Assembly: GCA_030690925.1 (NCBI GenBank)
Contig: JAUYFO010000004.1
Span: forward strand, 1-5,132
Direction: 5' to 3'
From: Candidatus Moraniibacteriota bacterium
GTDB lineage: Bacteria; Patescibacteriota; Minisyncoccia; Moranbacterales; UBA1568
Length of the DNA stretch: 5,132 bases
In this document: positions 1-5,132 of the stretch, in pieces
How positions within the stretch are numbered: position 1 is the stretch's first letter
How the letters are laid out: each line of letters opens with the position of its first letter
The notes under the pieces: model-generated
Seen by the model: the letters and a program-made list of their open reading frames with translations, nothing else
The model's database searches: none
What the model was told of the DNA's origin: nothing
Translations under genes and position numbers: made by a program

Positions 1-2228
1 CCAAGATACTTCGGCCAGGCCGTGGCACTATCGTCTGACACGATGATCATCGTCGGAGCGACTATATGAAATGAGCGGGTGAGCGTCACGGTATTGCCGG
101 TGAGAATATCACTGGCTGTCAGTGCTACCGTATAGGTGTCACCGACATCACCGGAAACCGGGAAGAAGTTGACGTGGTTCTGCTCTGTTTCTCCACAGTC
201 CGAGGAAACTCCTGCCTTGGTACAAGCCAGGGCTGCTCCATTGATTGTCCAGCGAAAACTACTAAGACCGGCTGGATCAATACGCAAACCGATGATTTCA
301 TTTTTGGTGACACGGCAAGCTACTCTATACAGGGATCGGTCATTACAAATAATGCCGCTGGCCAAAGGGTTGGGGAGTCCGACCCGCATCTCGGTTCCGG
401 CTAGCCTCGCCGCTGCCTTATAGGCACTTATTTTCTTGTCCGTAGAAGTAAACTGCATAATCACATCACTCTTCCCTTTGCGAACAATACCGCTGGAAAA
501 ATTCTCACTTGCCCTGGCTGTAAATTTCAGGTATCCGATCCCGCCAGTAAGGTAATTCCGAAACAACCTCCCACCCAATAAATCACTACTCTTCATATCC
601 ATTTTCAATCGCAGAGTACCAAGGGCTAACCCCTTGGTATTGCCCAATAATTTCAGGTCTTGTAAATCAGCTGTGACCACAGCCGTGACGTTCCTACCGC
701 TATTGCTAAACTGGGCATTATTACTAATCATTACTTCCCAATCAAACAGTGTGTCGTTCGTGCCACGAGAGGCATTGGAGACACTGGCCTGAGCTACAAC
801 CATATCGCCAGCCGCATCTTCTGTGGCATCATTGGTCGGATTGTCCGGGGTCGCCACTACCGACACTTCGAGATTCTTGGCCTGACCACCTTCGGTCGGA
901 TCCACCAGGTTACGTTCCAAACAGTCGTTGATGTCCATCTTGGCCATATCCATAGCCACGGAATAGCCCTTTACCGTTTTGAAAAAAGATCCTTTTCCAG
1001 TTACGGGGCAGTCGTTCTTGGCCAGGGCCCACATGATCATAGCGGATGAATCCCCGTACTTGGTAGGAATCATTGTGGTACCCTCTATCGCTACTCCCAC
1101 CTGATCCCCAGAGGCATAATTCCAGGTGAAAGAACTTTGTCCCAACCCAGCAATATTGGCTTCGTCTTTATTACCATTGTCCGCAGTATCAGGATCGGTT
1201 GGGTTGGTGCCCCAGAATTCCTCTTCATCCGCCCCAAAAGTAAAAGCGGCACCGTTAGCACCTTCTCCTTGTGCTGTTTTGTGTCCAGTAGCATTGGGGA
1301 AAAGATGCTGGCAAAACGGCTGTGGAGCCGCTACAACATTTGAATTGGTACAGGCTGCCAAAGCATTCCCACAATCCGTCCCGTTGGGATTGGTGACACA
1401 ACGCGGCGATCCCGTATTGCAGCTCGCCACTCCTCCGGCCGAACAAGCTGGGGTACCCGCAAGATGACAAACCCCCGTATCAGAAAAAGAAAAGGCGCTT
1501 CCTGAGCTAGTGAAGTCCACAGTATTCGCGTCCACTTGCCCCTCCCCCTCCATACAGACTGCCGTTTGCCCAGCAGGACAAGTAAAAGAGATGGTGGCCC
1601 CGGCACTCACCAATTCATAATTTTTTCCACTGACAGAATCATTGATAAAACAATGGTCCGGTGTATTCACTTTATTATCCCCACCTGACCGAGCGTGATA
1701 GGCATCATTATCGGAATCCTGACTATAGTCAGCATCAGCTTGATCAAAGCCATCTTGTGCCAATATTCTAGCCGCCTCAATTTTCCAGTCCTCTACCGTA
1801 ATATCATTGTCGCTATCGCGATCACACAGGTCCTGAGTAGCCGCGTTGACGTTATTCTTCAGATCACACCCCACATGCTTCACGTACCAGGTGTAGTACA
1901 GATCTGTTTCGTTATTAGAAAAATACATAGGGAAAGCCTTGGCTGTCACTTTCTCGAGCGGTCGCGGGTCACTCGGACTGAAAAACAACGTAACCTCTGG
2001 CGTTGGCTTTTTCCCATCAGCCACGTTAAGCATTTCCCCCTGGTTTTGGATACTACCCACATCCAAGTGGTAGCGCTGCTCCACCGCCGAGAGTACAGAA
2101 GCGGCAGTGGGAATCTTGGGGCCACCGAAAAGGCCGGCCGAGGCCGGTAAGGCACTCGATACCAAAAGTTGCAGCGCCAGAAAAGCGCTCCCTACAATTT
2201 TGTTTTTTTTTCGAAACAATATCCTCAT
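1..2228 (-). CDS. Large secreted Cys-rich protein with Ca-binding-type loops (3' end outside window)
   Basis: Open without a stop from the ATG at 2228 to the window edge, giving 742 complete codons. The N-terminus is a clear signal peptide: basic RxxFRKKNK, a hydrophobic core at about residues 11-28, and an ASA site giving cleavage after about residue 31. Residues 136-147 form an EF-hand/dockerin-type loop (D136, D138, D140, D142, I143, D147). An Asp-rich stretch follows (D165-D175). Residues 193-306 hold ten cysteines. Residues 340-356 (GTNPTDPDT...DE) resemble a thrombospondin type 3 calcium-binding repeat. Residues about 450-600 and 640-725 are beta-rich; the latter (FRWTING, GDTYTVALTASD) looks PKD/Ig-like. 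All of this points to an exported, disulfide-stabilised surface protein. It lies 10 bp after the CPBP-like gene, so the two are probably co-transcribed. CPR type IV secretion loci often carry such proteins (from memory). Its exact role is unknown. Codons 6-9 contain nine consecutive A. Confidence 0.93.
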   Translation of the reverse strand, partial: MRILFRKKNKIVGSAFLALQLLVSSALPASAGLFGGPKIPTAASVLSAVEQRYHLDVGSIQNQGEMLNVADGKKPTPEVTLFFSPSDPRPLEKVTAKAFPMYFSNNETDLYYTWYVKHVGCDLKNNVNAATQDLCDRDSDNDITVEDWKIEAARILAQDGFDQADADYSQDSDNDAYHARSGGDNKVNTPDHCFINDSVSGKNYELVSAGATISFTCPAGQTAVCMEGEGQVDANTVDFTSSGSAFSFSDTGVCHLAGTPACSAGGVASCNTGSPRCVTNPNGTDCGNALAACTNSNVVAAPQPFCQHLFPNATGHKTAQGEGANGAAFTFGADEEEFWGTNPTDPDTADNGNKDEANIAGLGQSSFTWNYASGDQVGVAIEGTTMIPTKYGDSSAMIMWALAKNDCPVTGKGSFFKTVKGYSVAMDMAKMDINDCLERNLVDPTEGGQAKNLEVSVVATPDNPTNDATEDAAGDMVVAQASVSNASRGTNDTLFDWEVMISNNAQFSNSGRNVTAVVTADLQDLKLLGNTKGLALGTLRLKMDMKSSDLLGGRLFRNYLTGGIGYLKFTARASENFSSGIVRKGKSDVIMQFTSTDKKISAYKAAARLAGTEMRVGLPNPLASGIICNDRSLYRVACRVTKNEIIGLRIDPAGLSSFRWTINGAALACTKAGVSSDCGETEQNHVNFFPVSGDVGDTYTVALTASDILTGNTVTLTRSFHIVAPTMIIVSDDSATAWPKYL
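617..639. repeat. 9-bp perfect inverted repeat, 5-nt loop, inside the surface-protein gene
   Basis: TACCAAGGG at 617-625 and CCCTTGGTA at 631-639 are exact reverse complements separated by CTAAC. The transcript could form a 9-bp hairpin. No T-run follows it in the direction of transcription, so it does not look like an intrinsic terminator. It lies in frame over the residues TKGLALGT. Confidence 0.6.
1161..1211 (-). other. Thrombospondin type 3-like Asp-rich motif (residues 340-356)
   Basis: The segment reads GTNPTDPDT, then ADNGNKDE. This is close to the TSP3-type calcium repeat found in many bacterial surface proteins (GTNPxxPDTDxDGxxDxxE), with the second half altered. Only one copy is present, so it is probably a structural calcium site and not part of a long TSP3 rod. 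Confidence 0.5.
1311..1652 (-). other. Cysteine-rich segment of the surface protein (residues 193-306)
   Basis: Ten cysteines fall in 114 residues: C193, C217, C225, C254, C262, C270, C277, C286, C293 and C306. The segment is also rich in Gly, Ser, Thr and Asn and poor in hydrophobic runs. With the signal peptide this fits an extracellular region cross-linked by disulfides. Eight further cysteines lie outside it (121, 135, 407, 436, 628, 638, 669, 678), so the visible total is an even 18. I do not recognise a named fold. Confidence 0.7.
1788..1823 (-). other. EF-hand/dockerin-type calcium loop (residues 136-147)
   Basis: The twelve residues have Asp at loop positions 1, 3, 5, 7 and 12 and Ile at position 8, the canonical pattern of an EF-hand or dockerin loop. 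A less regular second Asp-rich run follows at residues 165-175, about 25 residues downstream, a spacing that could accommodate a paired loop. Calcium binding is inferred from the pattern. Confidence 0.65.
2203..2211 (-). repeat. Nine-A homopolymer at codons 6-9 of the surface-protein gene
   Basis: The plus strand shows nine T, which is nine A on the coding strand, spread over codons CGA AAA AAA AAC. The end of the run also reads A AAA AAC in the zero frame, a classical slippery heptamer. Loss of one A brings a TAG into frame three codons past the tract. Gain of one leads to a TAG near codon 59. This is a candidate phase-variation or slippage site. Confidence 0.7.
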
Positions 2229-2237
2229 AAAAACATA

Positions 2238-2240
2238 CCT
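2238..2240 (-). promoter_or_regulatory. Shine-Dalgarno-like AGG overlapping the upstream stop codon
   Basis: AGG ends 9 nt before the ATG at 2228 and shares its A and first G with the TAG stop of the CPBP-like gene. The overlap suggests translational coupling. It is short (AGGT only), but it supports the ATG at 2228. A competing ATG at 2236-2234 reads only three codons (MFL), and its TGA overlaps the real start as ATGA. Confidence 0.45.
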
Positions 2241-2892
2241 ATTGGCGCATGAGCAGAAAAACATCTGTCAGAAAAAGAAAGGTCCAGCTCGCTCCCCAGG
2301 AATACCAGATTGACCGACTAGAGTAGGCGATCAGTCCAGCAAAAGGACAAAAGAGCAAAATCGGTGCCTGCTGCCAGGAAATATCGCCAGCCAAATAAAG
2401 AAGAAGAGCAAATAATCCCGTCTGAAACAAAATGGCCCATATACCCAAAGAGCGTAGCCAGAGCAACTCGACCAGTCCTCGGAAAAATACTTCGTAGAGC
2501 AAGGTGATAGCCGTCACCAAGAGAAGCTCATATCCGAGAAACCACAGGAAATTGGTCTGCACCACGACCGGAAAGAGATACTCTGTGCTAAACGATGTAT
2601 AGCGACTAAGGAGAAGTACCAAAGCGAAAGCCACTCCCACGGAAATGATACTGGTGAACACTCCCAGGAACAGATTTCCTGACTGCCAGCCAAGATTTTT
2701 CAAGGACTCTTTCAATACTATTTTACTATACAACAGCGGAACTACCAAGAAAAAAGCCACGCTCACTACCAAAGTCTGAAACACTGGGTCTACCTTGTCG
2801 CTCTGACTGAAAATCCCCAAAAACAACAGCGAAGCCACGACCAGTAACCCGGTTATGATAAAGCGTTTATTCAAAAAAATCTCTGTTGTCAT
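2239..2892 (-). CDS. CPBP/Abi-family-like polytopic membrane protein, probably catalytically inactive
   Basis: 217 residues, very hydrophobic, with about six to seven membrane segments (roughly 11-27, 38-56, 75-96, 105-130, 148-167, 176-191, 196-215). The layout matches CPBP intramembrane proteases (Rce1/Abi type). Motif 1 appears as YEVFFRG at 133-139 (family: EExxxR), keeping E134 and R138 but with Tyr in place of the first Glu. Motif 2 appears as FALLL at 161-165 (family: FxxxH). The final SIWYSWGASW block at 194-203 matches the family's Ser-Ile-Trp region but lacks the expected His. There is no histidine anywhere in the protein, so the usual His/Glu active site cannot form. The ATG at 2892 is the only in-frame ATG, GTG or TTG before an upstream in-frame stop, and no good Shine-Dalgarno sits next to it. 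The large surface-protein gene follows after 10 bp. Family assignment is fairly sure; function is unknown, perhaps scaffold or chaperone-like. Confidence 0.85.
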   Translation of the reverse strand: MTTEIFLNKRFIITGLLVVASLLFLGIFSQSDKVDPVFQTLVVSVAFFLVVPLLYSKIVLKESLKNLGWQSGNLFLGVFTSIISVGVAFALVLLLSRYTSFSTEYLFPVVVQTNFLWFLGYELLLVTAITLLYEVFFRGLVELLWLRSLGIWAILFQTGLFALLLYLAGDISWQQAPILLFCPFAGLIAYSSRSIWYSWGASWTFLFLTDVFLLMRQ

Positions 2893-2977
2893 CGTGGTTG
2901 ATTTTATTGCTTCATCTACTCCCTTGTATCATACCATCAAAAAATTACTGGCTCGACTTCTATGCAGTCCTCACTAG
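2893..2977 (-). promoter_or_regulatory. 85-bp intergenic leader of the CPBP-like/surface-protein unit
   Basis: This is the only sizeable gap in the window. Reading on the minus strand, it starts with weak 4-bp stems (for example GACT/AGTC) and a run of T, a poor terminator candidate for the 666-residue gene. Then come an extended -10 box (2928-2936), a strong AAGGGAG ribosome-site-like motif (2919-2925), and a three-codon ORF ATG AAG CAA TAA (2915-2904) that ends 11 nt before the real ATG. Confidence 0.5.
2928..2936 (-). promoter_or_regulatory. Extended -10 promoter element (TGGTATGAT)
   Basis: TATGAT differs from TATAAT at one position and is preceded by TG at the extended -10 position. The region 17 nt upstream has no good -35 box, which is tolerated by extended -10 promoters. 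Transcription would start near 2921 and give a leader of roughly 30 nt for the CPBP-like gene. It would let this gene and the surface-protein gene be expressed apart from the upstream genes. Confidence 0.5.
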
Positions 2978-4978
2978 TCACTCTTGTTTACGAAGATCTT
3001 CAATAACTTGTCTTGCCTCGATTTGATTTTCCTCTCCTCGAAAGATTCCTTTTTCAAGTAATTTCTCTCCAATTTCCACTCTTTTTTCTATGGACAGACC
3101 AGCTCGCCCCTTAGCGACTTCTTCCGGTGTCAATGGCTTACCGACTTCAACAGTCCCATCATCATTTACTCCAAGACATTCGTATACCTCACGATCTGGG
3201 GTCATTATATATAATGGAATGCCTCGCTCTTGTGCGGTAGCAAATCGTCTACCATAGTTTTTTACATTGTTTTGAAAAACCTGCGCATAGGGACTTGGCT
3301 CCCACTTCCTGATACCCGCCTTCCATTCCCGTGGATTCTCCTTTGCATCTTCAGCCTGTTTTTTTGTATTGAGAGAATACGCCCAATAGCGCCCGTCTTC
3401 ATCTCTTTCTGCCTGCTGGAAGAATCCGAACACCTCTGGATTATTGACAACAGCCTCATTCATGCCGTAGGATCCGTGTTGCTTATATATATCATCATCC
3501 TTCTTTCCTCTTCGACCTATGAAGTCGTCAATTTGTTCAATAGATGAATTCGCACCTCCGCGGCTCTTAATTCCATTGGCACCAGAACCAATATCACTAC
3601 CACCAACTTCACCAATTTGACCGCCAGCAAGTATAAATCCACTTGGAGACCAAAGGCGCGATTTTTTTCCAGGAGTGATAGATGATGCGGAAACTGACGG
3701 CTCGAATGCCAACATAATGTCCATGTCATCGCCGTATGTAGCTTTTTCAGACACATTAGAATTACTGTTATGATGCTGTACATCGCTCTCCGCAAAAGTG
3801 TGTACGATAAACACATTATTGCGTCGTATCACTTGCTCCACTGACCGCTCATCTGTATCCGTAGCCACCCGTTCTTTCATTTCAGAAATTCCTCCGTACT
3901 TCTCCGATAAAGACGACGGCTGAAAACCGCCTGGCAATGGCGGCGGAGTCATCATGTCCGATGCCCTTCCTGGAAGGGGTGGTGGCTGAAGGGGAAGTGG
4001 GGGTGGTACCTGACTGAAGGCATCTCGAGGCAATGGAGGAGGCAAGCCACGCTCTTTACCGGACCATGTCGGCTCATTGACACCATACTCTGGCGTCATG
4101 GGGGGCGGTGTACCGCTATCCGGAGACCATGCGGGCGGCGGCGGAATCATATTCTTAGGAAGTGGCGGAGCGTTGCGCGCCCAGTCAGGCAAAGGTGGTG
4201 GGGTCAACCCATTTGAAGTCTGTGTCTGAGATGAGTGAATGAGGGTTGGCGGAGAAATTGTACTCGCACTTCCAGATAACGGTTGAGCGGGACTTATTTG
4301 TTCTCTGTCAAAGGTTCTCGGTAACGCTGGTGCCACGATAAATTCTGTTCCGCCCTGAGGAACGACTGCGTTCGAAGGCAACTTCATATCACTCATCATG
4401 CGGGGAGCTGCTGGCACCGGAGCTGGTGTAGCAGAATTTTGTTCCCCTGGTTGCACCTGGGACTGAACCTCCATCGCCTGAGCCTCTTCCTCCACCCGTG
4501 CTGCTTCAGTAGCCGCCATGGCTCGAGTCATCTGATACTCCCGAATCATTTCAGCATTCGTCTGAGCTGCTTTTTCTCCTTGGGACTTTTTTTCTTCTTT
4601 CTTCCACGCCTTCTGCGCCATGACGTAGAGGAGAATGACCGTAAATGTTTCAATGAGAAGAAAATTCAGCCCAAAACCAATAGCCTCTACCAATCCCAGA
4701 ATGAGGATAAGTAGACTCCGCGTGATTTTGGTATTGGTCTTGACCCCAGAACGATCAAATATGGTAAGAAGTATCCAGATCAGAAAACTGACACAGAGTG
4801 TCACTACCGTCCCGATCCCTGGGAGCGATCCCACACCGGTAAAATCAAGGAGATCTTTGAAAAGAGCAATAAATCCCAGTCCTAGGTAGAGCACCTTGGA
4901 TGGTTTTTCTCCAGAAGATTTCACCTTCTTTGCTTGCTTTCTGATACCCCTCATCATCTGAGAATAATCTCCTGCCAT
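2978..4978 (-). CDS. Membrane-anchored multidomain protein with PPPLP linker and unknown C-terminal region
   Basis: 666 residues, ending in TGA. Residues 1-27 are basic. Four likely membrane segments follow at about 28-46, 55-75, 88-104 and 106-121. The charges K/R 9-28, 76-87 and 123-131 favour a cytoplasmic C-terminus. Residues 122-172 are a charged, Ala/Glu-rich helix, possibly a coiled coil. Residues 182-353 form a proline-rich linker with five PPPLP motifs. Residues about 380-600 look globular, with VFIVHTF (388-394 plus F395), SVSASSITPG (428-437), RLW (441-443), GIKSRGG (469-475), NEAVVNNPEVFGFF (507-520) and a late GIPLYIM strand (586-592). The tail is helical. I do not recognise the C-terminal region. 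The membrane module resembles hypothetical proteins next to VirB4-type genes in CPR genomes (from memory). It follows the VirB4-like gene by 14 bp and is probably co-transcribed with it. AAGGA lies 11 nt before the ATG. Confidence 0.9.
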   Translation of the reverse strand: MAGDYSQMMRGIRKQAKKVKSSGEKPSKVLYLGLGFIALFKDLLDFTGVGSLPGIGTVVTLCVSFLIWILLTIFDRSGVKTNTKITRSLLILILGLVEAIGFGLNFLLIETFTVILLYVMAQKAWKKEEKKSQGEKAAQTNAEMIREYQMTRAMAATEAARVEEEAQAMEVQSQVQPGEQNSATPAPVPAAPRMMSDMKLPSNAVVPQGGTEFIVAPALPRTFDREQISPAQPLSGSASTISPPTLIHSSQTQTSNGLTPPPLPDWARNAPPLPKNMIPPPPAWSPDSGTPPPMTPEYGVNEPTWSGKERGLPPPLPRDAFSQVPPPLPLQPPPLPGRASDMMTPPPLPGGFQPSSLSEKYGGISEMKERVATDTDERSVEQVIRRNNVFIVHTFAESDVQHHNSNSNVSEKATYGDDMDIMLAFEPSVSASSITPGKKSRLWSPSGFILAGGQIGEVGGSDIGSGANGIKSRGGANSSIEQIDDFIGRRGKKDDDIYKQHGSYGMNEAVVNNPEVFGFFQQAERDEDGRYWAYSLNTKKQAEDAKENPREWKAGIRKWEPSPYAQVFQNNVKNYGRRFATAQERGIPLYIMTPDREVYECLGVNDDGTVEVGKPLTPEEVAKGRAGLSIEKRVEIGEKLLEKGIFRGEENQIEARQVIEDLRKQE
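3179..3841 (-). other. Uncharacterised globular C-terminal region (residues about 380-600)
   Basis: After the low-complexity linker, composition returns to that of a folded alpha/beta protein. Candidate core elements are a beta-strand ending in H393-T394, D417/D418, the S/T-rich SVSASSI strand, W443, the strand GFILAGGQI (447-455), D462, R473, and the VVNNPEVFGFF strand (510-520). The order strand-His-Thr, then a Ser-rich strand, then a late Asn/Glu segment loosely recalls ADP-ribosyltransferase-like effector folds. That is only a hint and I do not make the assignment. Confidence 0.4.
3929..4207 (-). repeat. PPPLP proline-rich repeats (residues 258-350)
   Basis: PPPLP occurs at residues 260-264, 313-317, 325-329, 332-336 and 345-349, with a related APPLP at 270-274 and PPPP/PPP runs at 279-282 and 291-293. 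Six copies of PPLP in about 90 residues is a repeated pattern at irregular spacing, not a tandem DNA repeat. It could act as a rigid spacer or a ligand for a proline-binding partner. Confidence 0.8.
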
Positions 4979-4989
4979 AGCGGTAAACG

Positions 4990-4994
4990 TCCTT
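4990..4994 (-). promoter_or_regulatory. Shine-Dalgarno AAGGA overlapping the upstream stop
   Basis: The last two bases of the TAA stop of the upstream gene begin AAGGA, which lies 11 nt before the ATG at 4978. The spacing is slightly long, but no better start is present. The overlap argues for one transcript and coupled translation. Confidence 0.5.
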
Positions 4995-5132
4995 AATTCG
5001 CCGCATCGAAATCACGTTTGGCTTCCTCAATTTCAAGTAACTGTCGGGGATCGGAGGTAATGATTTGGTCCTCGCTGTAAGAAGCAATGACCTTGATAGC
5101 GGCATGCTTAATCCCAGCGAAGAATATTCCCT
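4993..5132 (-). CDS. C-terminus of a probable VirB4/TraC-type secretion ATPase (5' end outside window)
   Basis: The last 45 codons and TAA of a gene that begins beyond the window. The visible end contains GIFFAGIKHAAIKVIASYSE followed by DQIITSDPRQLLEIEEAK. The order 'GxxFFAGxxHxxIxVxAS, then a short acidic turn, then (I/L)IT(T/S)(N/D)P' is what I associate with the extreme C-terminus of VirB4/TraC-family conjugation and type IV secretion ATPases, where this beta segment follows the RecA-like motor. The Walker motifs would lie upstream and cannot be seen, so the assignment rests on the tail alone. If right, the protein would power substrate transfer or pilus assembly at the inner face of the membrane. 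The 14-bp gap to the next gene indicates an operon. Confidence 0.6.
   Translation of the reverse strand, partial: GIFFAGIKHAAIKVIASYSEDQIITSDPRQLLEIEEAKRDFDAAN

Noticed and set aside
1126..1467. 113-codon plus-strand ORF
   Set aside because: Antisense shadow of the Cys-rich and TSP3-like part of the surface protein, with no domain and an unnatural composition.
1695..2150. 151-codon plus-strand ORF beginning MIGIIIGILTIVSISLIKAIL
   Set aside because: It lies antisense to the surface-protein gene, whose signal peptide, Ca loops and Cys pattern make the minus frame clearly real. The hydrophobic start is a by-product of antisense Asp/Asn-rich codons.
2130..2150. GC-rich inverted repeat (CCGGCC, 2 nt, GGCCGG)
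   Set aside because: The loop is too short for a good hairpin, and the bases are explained by Ala/Ser/Gly codons at the signal-peptide cleavage site.
2937..2977. Possible intrinsic terminator after the 666-residue gene
   Set aside because: The only stems are about 4 bp and a T-run follows at a distance. Too weak to call.
3230..3547. 105-codon plus-strand ORF with hydrophobic composition
   Set aside because: Antisense to the C-terminal region of the 666-residue protein. No recognisable motif and no upstream ribosome site.
4845..5105. 86-codon minus-strand ORF overlapping the junction of the first two genes
   Set aside because: It is in a different frame from both the VirB4-like tail and the 666-residue protein, each of which has better support and fits without overlap.
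1..5132. Recoded UGA (Gly), as in Gracilibacteria/Absconditabacteria
   Set aside because: No in-frame TGA occurs within the long genes, and TGA serves as the natural stop of the 666-residue protein.
1..5132. CRISPR array, tRNA, rRNA or insertion sequence
   Set aside because: No regularly spaced repeats, cloverleaf, rRNA-like sequence, transposase or terminal inverted repeats were seen. Nearly all bases are covered by the four minus-strand genes.

Overview
The window looks like a gene-dense piece of a bacterial chromosome, most likely from the Candidate Phyla Radiation (Patescibacteria, Parcubacteria-like). That placement is an inference. It rests on the protein families I recognise: a VirB4-type ATPase C-terminus, followed by a membrane module of a kind I associate with CPR secretion loci, a CPBP-like membrane protein, and a very large secreted Cys-rich protein. 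Base composition is near 50% GC by eye. TGA, TAG and TAA are all used as stops, so there is no sign of the UGA recoding seen in some CPR lineages.

Everything real is on the minus strand, so the reading order runs from high to low coordinates. (1) 5132-4993: the last 45 codons of an upstream gene, probably a VirB4/TraC-type conjugation or type IV secretion ATPase. (2) 4978-2978: a 666-residue protein with an N-terminal membrane module, a charged helix, a proline-rich linker with repeated PPPLP, and an unrecognised C-terminal globular region. (3) An 85-bp gap with a good extended -10 promoter. (4) 2892-2239: a 217-residue polytopic protein of the CPBP/Abi type that contains no histidine at all, so it is probably a pseudo-protease. 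(5) After only 10 bp, 2228-1: a secreted protein of at least 742 residues, cut by the window edge. It has a signal peptide, Ca-binding-type loops, a ten-cysteine segment and beta-rich, Ig/PKD-like C-terminal regions.

The simplest reading is an envelope or secretion locus. The VirB4-like ATPase and the 666-residue membrane protein form one transcription unit. The CPBP-like protein and the large surface protein form a second unit that can be started from its own promoter. The CPBP-like protein is probably a membrane partner or chaperone for the secreted protein, not a protease. The most interesting items are the unknown C-terminal region behind a PPPLP linker, the histidine-free CPBP protein, and a nine-A tract at codons 6-9 of the surface protein, where slippage would switch it off. 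There is no gene-free stretch longer than 85 bp. I saw no RNA genes, insertion sequences or CRISPR array.
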